From: Akkermansiaceae bacterium
Lineage (GTDB): Bacteria > Verrucomicrobiota > Verrucomicrobiia > Verrucomicrobiales > DEV007
Direction of reading: 5' to 3'
DNA: 64,000 nt
Assembly: GCA_024233085.1 (NCBI GenBank)
Contig: JACKQC010000005.1
Coordinates: 62,001 to 126,000 of the forward strand
Numbering within the stretch: the stretch's first letter is position 1; each line of letters starts with the position of its first letter. The notes below the pieces were generated by a model. It was not told the origin of the DNA. It searched no databases and saw only the letters and a program-made list of their open reading frames with translations. A program made the translations under genes and the position numbers. Shown here piece after piece: positions 17,570-25,663 of this stretch.

Positions 17570-18859
17570 TCAGAGCAGCAGATTTTCACGAACGCGTCCG
17601 TCGCTGAGAATGACGGGACGCTGGCCGGCGGTGTATTCGGTCGCGGGATCGATGCCCAAAGCGTGCTGAACGGTGGCGTGAATGTCTTCGACGGGGACCT
17701 TGTCGGCGGGTTCTTTTTTTTCTCCGTGGGGATCGGTCTCGCCCACGACATGGCCGCGCCGGAATCCGCCGCCGGCGAGGGCGATGCTGAAACCGTGGGG
17801 CCAGTGATCGCGGCCGTCGATGCCGTTCACCTTCGGCGTGCGACCGAATTCGGTGCCGCAGATGACGACCGTGCTTTCCAGCAGGCCGCGGCGGCGCAGA
17901 TCCCGGATCAGGGAGGCATAGGCGGCGTCGAGGACGGCGCACTGCCGCTGCTGGGTTTCCAGGTTGTTGGCATGCGAATCCCAACCGGTCAGGGTCACCT
18001 CGACACAGCGCACACCGGCTTCGATAAGCTGTCGTGCGGCGAGACAGCCGCGGCCGAAGGGCGTGTCTCCGTAGGGAGCGCGATCGCTTTCGGGCAGGTC
18101 CGCGACGTTGAAAGCCGCGATCTGTTCGGAGGTCATCATGCGGCGCGCCTCGGCCATGTTCGTCAGGTGAAGCGTCCGGTCGGCCTCGAGCTTCGGATCG
18201 CGGCCCCGGGCGAAGGCTTTTTCCACCGCGTCGAGGCCAGCCCGACGCCGGGCTTCGCGTTCCTCGGGAACGCGGGCGCGGACATCGGGAATGTCATTGA
18301 CGGGATCCCAGATCTGAAAAGCGTCGTATTTGGCTCCAAAGTGGCCGCCGCGCGCCGGCCAGCGTCCGGTGAGAATGGACACGTGGGTGGGAATGTCGAT
18401 GCCCGGATCGTGAAGCTCGTGGCAAACGACCGCGCCGATGGAGGGATGAACGATTGTCGGGCTGGGGCGGTAGCCGGTCTTGATGGCGTAGGTGGCGCGC
18501 TCGTGATCGCCCTCCTGGCTGACGACGGAGCGAACCAGGGTGACTTCGTCGAGGATTTCCGCGGTTTGCGGGAGATTTTCCGAGAGGCGGATTCCTTTCA
18601 CGGACGTGTCGATCGCTTTCGCCCCCTGGGCGACCGGCGAATCCGGATGAGGATCGAAGGTGTCGAGCTGGCTGGCGCCCCCGGCGAGCCAGAGGAGGAT
18701 GACGGACCGGGCCTGACCGACGCTCCTGGCTTCGGCGGCGAGCGCGAGGCGGTCGGCCAGCGGGGTCAGCCAGGCGATGCCGGAAAGACCGGCGGCTTTG
18801 AGCAAGGTGCGCCGCGACCAGTGATCGGCGGCGCCGCAGGGACATTCGGGGGAAATCAT
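17570..18859 (-). CDS. DUF1501 protein with Tat signal
   Basis: A 429-residue protein of the DUF1501 (sulfatase-like fold) family. The N-terminus has a twin-arginine signal, SRRTLLKAAGLSG, so it is exported folded. Family marks follow: VILLWLAGGASQLDTFDP, HPSIGAVVCHEL, GWDSHANN and ICGTEFGRTPKVNG..GRDHWP. These resemble the metal-binding pockets of alkaline-phosphatase-superfamily enzymes. Family members are abundant in Planctomycetes and Verrucomicrobia and are nearly always next to a DUF1549/DUF1553 gene, as here (25 bp). The biochemical role of the pair is unknown. It is convergent with the propeller gene, 12 bp apart. Confidence 0.9.
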   Translation of the reverse strand: MISPECPCGAADHWSRRTLLKAAGLSGIAWLTPLADRLALAAEARSVGQARSVILLWLAGGASQLDTFDPHPDSPVAQGAKAIDTSVKGIRLSENLPQTAEILDEVTLVRSVVSQEGDHERATYAIKTGYRPSPTIVHPSIGAVVCHELHDPGIDIPTHVSILTGRWPARGGHFGAKYDAFQIWDPVNDIPDVRARVPEEREARRRAGLDAVEKAFARGRDPKLEADRTLHLTNMAEARRMMTSEQIAAFNVADLPESDRAPYGDTPFGRGCLAARQLIEAGVRCVEVTLTGWDSHANNLETQQRQCAVLDAAYASLIRDLRRRGLLESTVVICGTEFGRTPKVNGIDGRDHWPHGFSIALAGGGFRRGHVVGETDPHGEKKEPADKVPVEDIHATVQHALGIDPATEYTAGQRPVILSDGRVRENLLL

Positions 18860-18884
18860 GGCGGGAGAAAAGCGAAAGGGAGGT

Positions 18885-20597
18885 TCAGTGGTTCCACGAA
18901 AACTCGGTGGCGTTCATGAGGGTCCAGAATAGGTCCTCCATGGCGCGGTTTCGGGCGTTTGGATTGCGTTTTTCGAGCGTCCCGGCGAAGAATTCGGTTT
19001 CCTCCGGCGTCGGCCTTCGGGTCAGGACGCAGAGGTAGGCGGCCTCGACGGCGCGGGTGGGATCGCCCGACAACGCTCCGATGCGGGTGGAGGCGTTCAT
19101 GACCGGGTTGGGGCTGGTGCGCTCCTTGACGAGATTGCCGTTCATCATCAGCAGGCGCTGCGGGATGGTGCCGGTCAACTCGGCGAATTCCTCCTCGCCC
19201 GGATCGCCCCAGCGTTTCACGAACTGGTTGCGATCGCCGAAGCGCTGGATACGTCGCAGGACTGAGGCCTCGTCGTCGAGCGTGTCGAGGCTGGCGGCCT
19301 GGGTGACGCCGCCGGCGATTTGCTCGGGGCGGAGCCGGGTGAGCGGAAAAGCGGCCCAGTGCATTTCCTCCGCCTCGGTGACCGGACGAGCCGGATCCCC
19401 GGAGCGGCTATCCAGCGTGTAGGGACGCGTCGCCGCGATGGTGCGGATGAGATGGCGGAGGTCGAAGTCGTGGGCGACGAAATCGTCGGCCAGGCTTTCC
19501 AAGCCGGGCGGGTAGGGGCCCTCGAGCGGAATGTCGTCGATCGCCTCCACCAGGGGGCGGCCGAAGAGGATGGCCCAGACCCGGTTGACGGCGGCGCGGG
19601 AAAAGGCGCGGTTTTCCGGATGCGTGGCCCACTTCGCGAGGCGCTCGCGCGGGGCTCCGGAGGTCGGCAGCAACTCCGGAGAGAAGGGCACGGCCTGGGG
19701 CACGGGTTGCTCGTCCCGTTCGCCGAGGTAGCGAAATTCATAGACCTTGTTTTTCCTGTCCTGCACGCCTGTGATCCGCATTTCGGCGCCGGCGTAAAAG
19801 GCGGCCAGTTGGTGAAAGTCTTCCTGTTTCCAGCGGTCGCCGAACTTGTCGTCATGGCACTGCATGCAGTCGATACGCACCCCCAGAAAGGCGCGCGTGG
19901 TGCGGGCGGCCAGCTTGATTTCGTCGGGGCCGCGTTTCTTTTCGTTCTGGTCGATGGTGGCGGTGATGAAATTCGCCTCCGGATTGCTTGTCCAGAGTCC
20001 CTCGGCGGCGATGAGGTCGCGGACGAGTTCGTCGTAGGGGCGGTTTTCCCGAAATTGGCCGCTCAGCCAGGAAACCAGACGGCCGCGGCGGTATACGAGA
20101 AAGGGGCCGTTCTCGACTCCGACAAAGGCGCGGGCGTAGCGCTCGGCCAGGTAGTCCGCCGAGCGGCTGTCCTCAAAGAGATGGGAAAGCCACCACTGGA
20201 TTCGCCGCGGGCCCTCGGGCCGCGCTTCGAAGGCCCGGATTTCCTCGAGCGACGGCACAGACCCCGTCAATCCGAGACTGAGGCGGCGAATCACGGCGAG
20301 GTCGTCGGCCGGCGGGGCGGGCTCGACGCCGGCCTCGGCCCAGGCGGCGGCGAATTCGGCGTTTACCCGGTCGACGGTGGCGCGGATGGACGCTTCGGTC
20401 CGGTCTCCCTCGACCGCGGCGGGCGCGGGTGTCTTGGATGGGCTCAACACGGCGAGAAAACAAACCGCGAGAAACGCCGAGGCGACCGTCCAAAACCCGA
20501 AAGCCCACCATCCCGTTCGGCGAGGGCGGGGCGAAGGCGGAAGTGGAGGGGGCGAAGCGGCGGACATGACTGCGGGAAGAGCCGGGGCGTTCTTCAC
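18885..20597 (-). CDS. DUF1549/DUF1553 membrane-anchored protein
   Basis: A 570-residue protein. One membrane helix (WWAFGFWTVASAFLAVCFLAVL, about residues 30-51) anchors it after a proline-rich N-terminus. DUF1549 covers about 65-270 and ends in the family's conserved CMQCHDDKF (C244, C247, H248), a CxxCH-like motif that may bind heme or metal. The C-terminus, EDLFWTLMNATEFSWNH, is the normal end of DUF1553. At 570 residues it is much shorter than family members that add a cytochrome-c-type domain, and it has none. It is co-directional with the DUF1501 gene 25 bp downstream, and the two probably form one exported complex of unknown function. Confidence 0.85.
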   Translation of the reverse strand: MKNAPALPAVMSAASPPPLPPSPRPRRTGWWAFGFWTVASAFLAVCFLAVLSPSKTPAPAAVEGDRTEASIRATVDRVNAEFAAAWAEAGVEPAPPADDLAVIRRLSLGLTGSVPSLEEIRAFEARPEGPRRIQWWLSHLFEDSRSADYLAERYARAFVGVENGPFLVYRRGRLVSWLSGQFRENRPYDELVRDLIAAEGLWTSNPEANFITATIDQNEKKRGPDEIKLAARTTRAFLGVRIDCMQCHDDKFGDRWKQEDFHQLAAFYAGAEMRITGVQDRKNKVYEFRYLGERDEQPVPQAVPFSPELLPTSGAPRERLAKWATHPENRAFSRAAVNRVWAILFGRPLVEAIDDIPLEGPYPPGLESLADDFVAHDFDLRHLIRTIAATRPYTLDSRSGDPARPVTEAEEMHWAAFPLTRLRPEQIAGGVTQAASLDTLDDEASVLRRIQRFGDRNQFVKRWGDPGEEEFAELTGTIPQRLLMMNGNLVKERTSPNPVMNASTRIGALSGDPTRAVEAAYLCVLTRRPTPEETEFFAGTLEKRNPNARNRAMEDLFWTLMNATEFSWNH

Positions 20598-20667
20598 CCA
20601 AGGCAGACGAAGCCGGTCACGAGCCGGTTACACGGAAAAATGGCGGCGGCCGGGAGTCCTTCCGATG

Positions 20668-21780
20668 TCAGCCGCGACCGGGCAGGAGGATTTCCACCCG
20701 CCGCTGGCTTTCGGCCCGGTCCGCCTTGTCGCCGGCGGGAAAGATCGCGATTTCGAGCGCGTCTTCCGCGATCCCGAGATCGGTCAGCGCGCGTTTGACC
20801 TCCCGGGCGCGGGTGCGGCTGAGCCAGTCGTTGTAGGGATGATGCCCGGGAGAGTCCGGATACCCGCGGAGGATGACCTTCCCGGATTTCGGCGGAAGCG
20901 CGGCGATGCGCCGGGCGGCCTTTTCGACGGTTTTCAGCTGGTCGATGCCGACGAGGAAACTGTTCGCGCCGAAGGCGACGGGATCGACGGGAGGCGCCCA
21001 GGGAGGCGGCGGCAATTCAAAAGTCGTCGGCGCGGCCGTTGCGGTGGCGAGCGCGACCGCCGGCTCCGGTTTCGCGACAGGTTCGGGCGGCAGGGGCGCG
21101 GGATCCGGGTCGGGCGCCGGGGAGGCCAGCGGCATTGGGGTGTCGTCCGGCGACTCGGCGACGGCGATCTCGATCACCGGCGCCAAGGGTTTCGCGCGCA
21201 GGGGCGGGGTGGGAGGGCCGTAGGGCGCGTCGGCGAGAACGACGGGTTTGTGGACCAGAGGTTTCGGGTTCAGCCCGCGGATGGGGCGTTCCGGGCCGGG
21301 GCGGGCGAGTTCCTCGCTGCTGACGATCTTGATTTCGTTGGCGGCGCCGGGAGCGTTGACTTCGCGGGCGACCTCCAGCAGCCGCATTTCGAACGCGGCG
21401 TGCGTGACGAGGCTGTCCGTCAGGCCGGAAACTTTCAGCCCTTCCGCCGACGAGAGCGTCAGGCAGCCGTCGCGGGTCGAGAGGACCAGTTCCTGGACCA
21501 GTCCGGAGAGGACCGTCGCCGAGGGCAGGCGCGGCGCGGCGGGATCGAGCGTCAGATCGTCCCAGATGTGGCAACCGGGACGGGCGCGGGCCAGGGCGTC
21601 CCGCAAACGGCCGGCGTCGGACTCGTCGCGCACGGCGCCGGAGATCTCGGTGTCGGTGCGCCAGAACCGGACCCGCAGCGCGTCGCCGGACGGCGTTTCC
21701 GCGCCGGGCAGCGAAACCGCGGCGCACAACATCGCCGCCGTCGCCAGGGCGCAACGCGTTCGCCGAGGGCGGGATCGCAC
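20668..21780 (-). CDS. OmpA-like C-terminal domain protein
   Basis: A 370-residue exported protein (signal peptide near RCALATAAMLCAAVSLPGAE). Residues about 50-175 form an unrecognised N-terminal domain. A Pro/Ala/Glu-rich linker (190-255) follows, then an OmpA-like domain with ILRGYPDSPGHHPYNDWLS and RTRAREVKRALTDLGI. The Asp of GYPD and the Arg 15 residues later keep the pair that binds diaminopimelate of peptidoglycan in OmpA, unlike the two OmpA-like proteins at 24.4-25.7 kb. It probably tethers something to the cell wall. It is upstream of, and on the same strand as, the DUF1549-DUF1501 pair, with a 70-bp gap. Confidence 0.78.
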   Translation of the reverse strand: MRSRPRRTRCALATAAMLCAAVSLPGAETPSGDALRVRFWRTDTEISGAVRDESDAGRLRDALARARPGCHIWDDLTLDPAAPRLPSATVLSGLVQELVLSTRDGCLTLSSAEGLKVSGLTDSLVTHAAFEMRLLEVAREVNAPGAANEIKIVSSEELARPGPERPIRGLNPKPLVHKPVVLADAPYGPPTPPLRAKPLAPVIEIAVAESPDDTPMPLASPAPDPDPAPLPPEPVAKPEPAVALATATAAPTTFELPPPPWAPPVDPVAFGANSFLVGIDQLKTVEKAARRIAALPPKSGKVILRGYPDSPGHHPYNDWLSRTRAREVKRALTDLGIAEDALEIAIFPAGDKADRAESQRRVEILLPGRG

Positions 21781-21889
21781 CCGCGCCGCGAAGTTGGCGG
21801 AAAAAGCTTTCGTGTTTCGGGGAGGAAAAAGATGACGGAGGGAGGTCCGCGATTCCTTGTCCCCATCCTGAACAGCCGTGACGCGGATG

Positions 21890-23428
21890 TCAACGTGTCA
21901 TCAGCGCGGCGATCCGATCATGGTCCGCAGGAGTGGGGCGGGGGATGTCCCAGTCGAGGCGAAAGGTCCGCTCGATCGACTCCGCGCCGAAATGACCGTC
22001 GAGAACTTCGAAGCAATCCGGCGTCACCAAGGCGGGGTGAACGACGCCGCAGGTGTGGCTGAGTTTCAGCATCTCCGCGCGCAGGGTGACGAGATAGTTG
22101 GCCAGGCGATGCGATTTGTGCGCCGGATCGAGCCCGGCCATGAGCCAGGGATGGTGGGTGGCGATGCCGGCGGGGCAGATCCCGGTGTGGCAGCGCTGGG
22201 CCTGGATGCAGCCGATCGCCATCATGGCCTCGCGCCCGACGGCGACCAGATCGCAGCCCAGCGCCATGGCGAAGAGCGCGTCGACGGAAAAGCCGAGTTT
22301 CCCCGAGCCGCCGAAGACGATCTTTTCGTGCAGGCCCTGCCGGACAAACTCGCCATAGACCCGGGTGAAGGCCAGCTTGAAGGGCAGGGCGACGTGATCC
22401 GTGTAGGCCAGGGGTCCCGCGCCGGTGCCGCCCTCGCCGCCGTCGACGATGATGAAGTCGGGAGAGCGCTTCGTCGTGGCCGAGAGCCGCGCCAGATCCG
22501 CCCAGAAGGCCGATTCGCCCACGGCGGATTTCACCCCGACGGGCAATCCGGTGGCTTCCGCGATTTTTTCGATGAAATCCAGGAGGCCGTCGGCGTCGCG
22601 AAATTCGGCGTGCCGGGCGGGGCTGGCGCAGGTCTTCCAGGGTTCGATGCCGCGGGCGCGGGCGATTTCCTCGGTGACCTTTTCGCCCGGCAACAGCCCG
22701 CCCAGTCCCGGTTTGCCTCCCTGGCTGAGCTTCACCTCGATGGCGCGGATGTGGGGATGGGCCTCGACGACTTCGACGAGCCGAGGAAGACTGAAGCGCC
22801 CCTTTTCGTCCCGAGCCCCGAAATAGGCGGTGCCCAGTTGCAGAATCAAGTCCGCCCCATGGAGATGGTGCGGGGAAAGGCCTCCCTCGCCCGTGTTTTG
22901 CGGCGCGCCCGCGATTTCGCAGCCCCGATTGAGCGCCTCCACGGCGGCGGCGCCCAGCGAACCGAAGCTCATGCCCGAGACGTAGACAACCGAGTCGGGG
23001 CGATAGGGCCGGCGACGGCCGCGGGATTCGCCCAGCACTTTCGCGCAGGGGATCGGGTGCTTGGGATGTTGGCCCGGGGAGTCGCCCGACGGTGATTCCG
23101 CGAGGATGGGAAAGGCGCTGTGTTTGACGATCAGGTAGTTGGGCGTCAATTCGAGATCGTTGTCGGTGCCGAAGCCGAAGTAGTTGTTCTGCTGCTTCGA
23201 GGAGGCGTAGATCCATCGCCTCTGATCGCGGGAAAAGGGCCGCTCCTCGTCGTTGTTGGTGACGATGTATTGCCGCAGTTCGGGTCCGATGGCCTCCAGC
23301 AGGTAGCGCAAATGACCGATGACGGGGAAATTGTGCAGGATGGCGTGCTTTTTCTGCGTCACGTCGTAAACGACGACCGCGACGAGCACGACAGCGAGGA
23401 GGGCGGCAACAATCCAGAACCAGAGCAT
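21890..23428 (-). CDS. Membrane-anchored FMN-binding glutamate-synthase-like protein
   Basis: A 512-residue protein. An N-terminal membrane helix (MLWFWIVAALLAVVLVAVVV) is followed by the FMN/alpha-barrel synthase domain of GltB. Motifs seen are YVSGMSFGSLG, NTGEGGLSPHH, EVKLSQGGKPGLGG, DGGEGGTGAGP and the cysteine cluster CIQAQRCHTGICPAG, which binds a 3Fe-4S centre in glutamate synthase. The glutaminase domain is absent, so it cannot use glutamine alone. Such stand-alone membrane forms are widespread but their reaction is unclear. The start at 23428 is chosen because the hydrophobic helix begins there. A repeat element (23485-23525) lies upstream, between it and the pilin-like gene. Confidence 0.88.
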   Translation of the reverse strand: MLWFWIVAALLAVVLVAVVVYDVTQKKHAILHNFPVIGHLRYLLEAIGPELRQYIVTNNDEERPFSRDQRRWIYASSKQQNNYFGFGTDNDLELTPNYLIVKHSAFPILAESPSGDSPGQHPKHPIPCAKVLGESRGRRRPYRPDSVVYVSGMSFGSLGAAAVEALNRGCEIAGAPQNTGEGGLSPHHLHGADLILQLGTAYFGARDEKGRFSLPRLVEVVEAHPHIRAIEVKLSQGGKPGLGGLLPGEKVTEEIARARGIEPWKTCASPARHAEFRDADGLLDFIEKIAEATGLPVGVKSAVGESAFWADLARLSATTKRSPDFIIVDGGEGGTGAGPLAYTDHVALPFKLAFTRVYGEFVRQGLHEKIVFGGSGKLGFSVDALFAMALGCDLVAVGREAMMAIGCIQAQRCHTGICPAGIATHHPWLMAGLDPAHKSHRLANYLVTLRAEMLKLSHTCGVVHPALVTPDCFEVLDGHFGAESIERTFRLDWDIPRPTPADHDRIAALMTR

Positions 23429-23484
23429 GGCCGGGAAATTAGCGTCTGCCGCGAATTCCTCCAGCGCGCGTTCGCGAAAGCGCC

Positions 23485-23525
23485 GACCCAACAGGGTTGG
23501 GTCCCTCGGTCAACCCTGTTGGGTC
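23485..23525. repeat. AACAGGGTT inverted-repeat element, copy 3
   Basis: The most regular copy: left half GACCCAACAGGGTTGGGTC, right half TCAACCCTGTTGGGTC, 41 bp in all. The left half is itself a small hairpin (ACCCAAC-AGG-GTTGGGT). The TGA stop of the pilin-like gene (23524-23526, minus strand) overlaps the outer edge of the right half. Confidence 0.85.
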
Positions 23526-24036
23526 AGGGGGATTGAGAATAGAAAATCGGCCCCGAAGCGCCCCCCGTGTCTTCCGGATCGTGGAATTCGAGCCGCAGTT
23601 CCGAGTAGTCGTAAACGATGCGCAGGTATTCCTCGACGTTTTCGATCTCCTCGTCCGCGATGTGCGGAATGCGAAAGGGCGAGCCCGCCATGGGGCCGGA
23701 TGGGATGATGATGCCTTCTCGGAGCAGCCGAACGGTCGCCGCCACGCCGCCCATCGATTCGGGTATGACGTGGGCGACCCCGAGGCCGGCCAACTGGGCG
23801 GACATCGTCTCGATCTGTTTGGCGTTCTGCTTGGTCTTGGCTTCGTTGGCATTCTCCCAGATTTTTCCGACAATCGGCGAGGCAATCGCGGCGATGACAC
23901 CAATGATGGCGATGGTGATAAGGACCTCGTTCAGCCCGATTCCACGATTCCGCCGCGCGCGGCGGCGTCCGGGGAAAACCCCGGTCGCAAGCCCGCCACG
24001 GCGCGAGCCTTGGATGTCTGGATCGGACCTCAACAC
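23524..24036 (-). CDS. Type IV pilin-like protein 1
   Basis: A 170-residue protein with a class III (prepilin) signal. A long basic leader (residues 1-32, ending RRRARRNRG) precedes IGLNEVLITIAIIGVIAAIA; cleavage would follow Gly32 and leaves Glu at mature position 5, as required for pilin assembly. The mature body has no disulfide pair but carries a very characteristic block, GLGVAHVIPESMGGVAATVR to IVYDYSELRLEFHDPED. This block is shared almost unchanged with the second pilin-like gene at 26.5-27.2 kb and is not one I recognise from known pilins. No pilus ATPase, peptidase or secretin gene lies nearby, so it must use machinery encoded elsewhere. Its upstream region is AT-rich and shared with the divergent OmpA-like gene. 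Confidence 0.8.
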   Translation of the reverse strand: MLRSDPDIQGSRRGGLATGVFPGRRRARRNRGIGLNEVLITIAIIGVIAAIASPIVGKIWENANEAKTKQNAKQIETMSAQLAGLGVAHVIPESMGGVAATVRLLREGIIIPSGPMAGSPFRIPHIADEEIENVEEYLRIVYDYSELRLEFHDPEDTGGASGPIFYSQSP

Positions 24037-24363
24037 GGCGATCGAAAAAGTGGATGATGAAAACGAAAAAAGTCCGGGGAACTTCTTATTTCAAAACACT
24101 AAAATAATTGCAATTATAGAAATTACAAGACTCTTTTTGTGAAATTCGATTCCCGGATTGGAGTTTTTCTCGGTTAAAGAATTGAAAAACAGTTTATTGC
24201 GAAAAAAACGGAAGAACCGAACGAATGGTGAAGGTTCTCGTTGGGATCGGAAAGGGGAGGGCCTTCAGAATGAGGGAGAAGCTGGGGATAGCGTATTTAC
24301 GGGAATTAGAGAAAAAACAAAAATTGTTGCAAATTGTAAGATTATGGATAGAATGCCATCCGA
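24037..24363. promoter_or_regulatory. AT-rich divergent region, pilin 1 / OmpA-like 1
   Basis: This 327-bp gene-free stretch is far richer in A+T than its surroundings and must contain both promoters. It includes a perfect 14-bp palindrome, ATAATTGCAATTAT (24103-24116), on the pilin side. On the OmpA side it has TTGTTGCAAATTGTAAG followed by ATTATGGATAG (24324-24351). The same TTGTAA..TTATGGA order recurs before the second OmpA-like gene. I found no open frame here with coding character. Confidence 0.5.
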
Positions 24364-24936
24364 ATGTCGTCCTTTCGTACAGGATTATTGGCCGCGCTCG
24401 CGTCGTTGTTGCTGAGCGGAGGATTCGCCTCCGCCCAGATCACAGCGGATTCGATCGCGTCCCATATTTCGGCGGACACGGGGCGCCCCAAGATCGCCTA
24501 CGCCACCTACAGCGAGAACCTCGCGGTGACCCTGGGTGGGCTTTCGGCCGAAGCGTTGGAAAGAGTGTTGGGAACCAACACCCCGGTCGTGGCGCCGCCC
24601 GTTTCGCTGAACAACAATCTGGGGCTCGATCCGATCAACTTCGCGAATATGTCCTCGAATCTGACCGACTCCGCGAAGGCGGAACTCGACAAGGTTTTCG
24701 ATTACCTTTCGAAAAACCCGGATGCGACGATCATGATCGCCGGCCATACCGCCGAGAAATTCAACGGCAACATGGAGCTTTCCGAAGCGCGGGCGAACAG
24801 CGCGAAACTCTATCTGGTGGAACTGGGCGTCGACGCCGGGCGGATCGAGACGGAGGGCTTCGGGAACACCCAGCCGCTGGAAGGCGCGTCGAGCAAATCC
24901 GAAAACATGCGCATCGAGATCTCGCTGACGAACTGA
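24364..24936 (+). CDS. OmpA-like exported protein 1
   Basis: A 190-residue protein. A signal peptide (GLLAALASLLLSGGFASAQ) is followed by a 75-residue N-terminal part with SADTGRPKIAYATYSENLAV and LSAEALERVLGT, a motif set I do not recognise. The OmpA-like domain covers about 95-190: ATIMIAGHTAEKFNG, MELSEARANSAKLYLVELGV and RIEISLTN. The residue after GHT is Ala, where OmpA has the Asp that contacts diaminopimelate, while the Arg in SEARA is kept. Tight peptidoglycan binding is therefore doubtful. A close paralogue follows in tandem (25094-25663). It is divergent from pilin-like gene 1. Confidence 0.82.
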   Translation: MSSFRTGLLAALASLLLSGGFASAQITADSIASHISADTGRPKIAYATYSENLAVTLGGLSAEALERVLGTNTPVVAPPVSLNNNLGLDPINFANMSSNLTDSAKAELDKVFDYLSKNPDATIMIAGHTAEKFNGNMELSEARANSAKLYLVELGVDAGRIETEGFGNTQPLEGASSKSENMRIEISLTN

Positions 24937-25046
24937 GTCCGCGGTGGGATGACGCCTGGGATGGGTTTGGACAAGGCTCGGCGGAAGTGTCTCCGCAAGG
25001 GGATTTGGGGGCTGGAATTGGAATGGCTTCTAAAAATTCCAAAAAT

Positions 25047-25072
25047 TTACAATTATTTGTTGTAATTATGGA
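25047..25072 (+). promoter_or_regulatory. Promoter-like palindrome before OmpA-like 2
   Basis: TTACAA (25047-25052) faces TTGTAA (25060-25065) and runs into TTATGGA (25066-25072), 22-28 bp before the GTG start. The TTGTAA-TTATGGA order matches the block 20-30 bp before the first OmpA-like gene. It may be a shared promoter or operator. No exact -35/-10 spacing of the usual sigma-70 type is clear. Confidence 0.35.
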
Positions 25073-25093
25073 AAATTCTGTTAAATTGGGATC

Positions 25094-25663
25094 GTGCAAT
25101 CTTCGAAAACAGGCCTTTTGGTGGTCTTGACGACCCTGTCTCTGAGCGGAATCGCTTCCGCCCAGATCACGGGCGATTTGATTGCGTCGAATATTTCGGC
25201 GGACACGGGGCGGCCGCAGGCGGCCTACGCGACCTACAGTGAGAACCTGGCGGTGACGCTGAGCGGACTGTCGGCCGAAGCGCTGGAGCGGGTGCTGGGG
25301 ACGGCCGCGACCGTGGAGGTTCAACCGGTGTTGTTGAACGATGCGCTGGGCCTGGAACCGATCAATTTCGGGTTCATGTCCTCGAGTCTTCCGGCGGCGG
25401 CGAAGGCGGAACTCGACAAGGTGCTCGAGTATCTGACGGAGAATCCGGATGCGACAATCATGATCGCGGGCCACACCTCTCTGGATTATTCCGGAGCGGT
25501 CGCGCTATCGGAGGCGCGGGCCAACGCGGCGAAACTCTATCTGGTGGAGCACGGGATCGACGCCGGACAGATTGAAACCGCCGGATATGGCAACAGCCAG
25601 CCGCTGGCGGATGCGACGAGCAATTCCGACAATCAGAGGATCGAGATCTCGCTGACCAACTGA
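25094..25663 (+). CDS. OmpA-like exported protein 2 (tandem paralogue)
   Basis: A 189-residue protein with a GTG start, strongly similar to the preceding gene over its whole length. It has a signal peptide (GLLVVLTTLSLSGIASAQ), then SADTGRPQAAYATYSENLAV and GLSAEALERVLGT, then an OmpA-like domain with ATIMIAGHTSLDYSG, ALSEARANAAKLYLVEHGID and RIEISLTN. The peptidoglycan Asp after GHT is replaced by Ser, a different substitution from that in copy 1. Short DNA downstream of both genes is also alike (GGGTTTGGACAAGG at 24963, GGGTTTGGGCAAGG at 25684), so the duplicated unit extends past the coding region. Confidence 0.82.
   Translation: MQSSKTGLLVVLTTLSLSGIASAQITGDLIASNISADTGRPQAAYATYSENLAVTLSGLSAEALERVLGTAATVEVQPVLLNDALGLEPINFGFMSSSLPAAAKAELDKVLEYLTENPDATIMIAGHTSLDYSGAVALSEARANAAKLYLVEHGIDAGQIETAGYGNSQPLADATSNSDNQRIEISLTN

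Noticed and set aside
19854..19868. CMQCH in the DUF1549 protein as a c-type cytochrome
   Set aside because: The CxxCH-like motif is conserved in the DUF1549 family itself, and no further heme ligand or cytochrome domain is visible. Metal or heme binding is possible but not shown.
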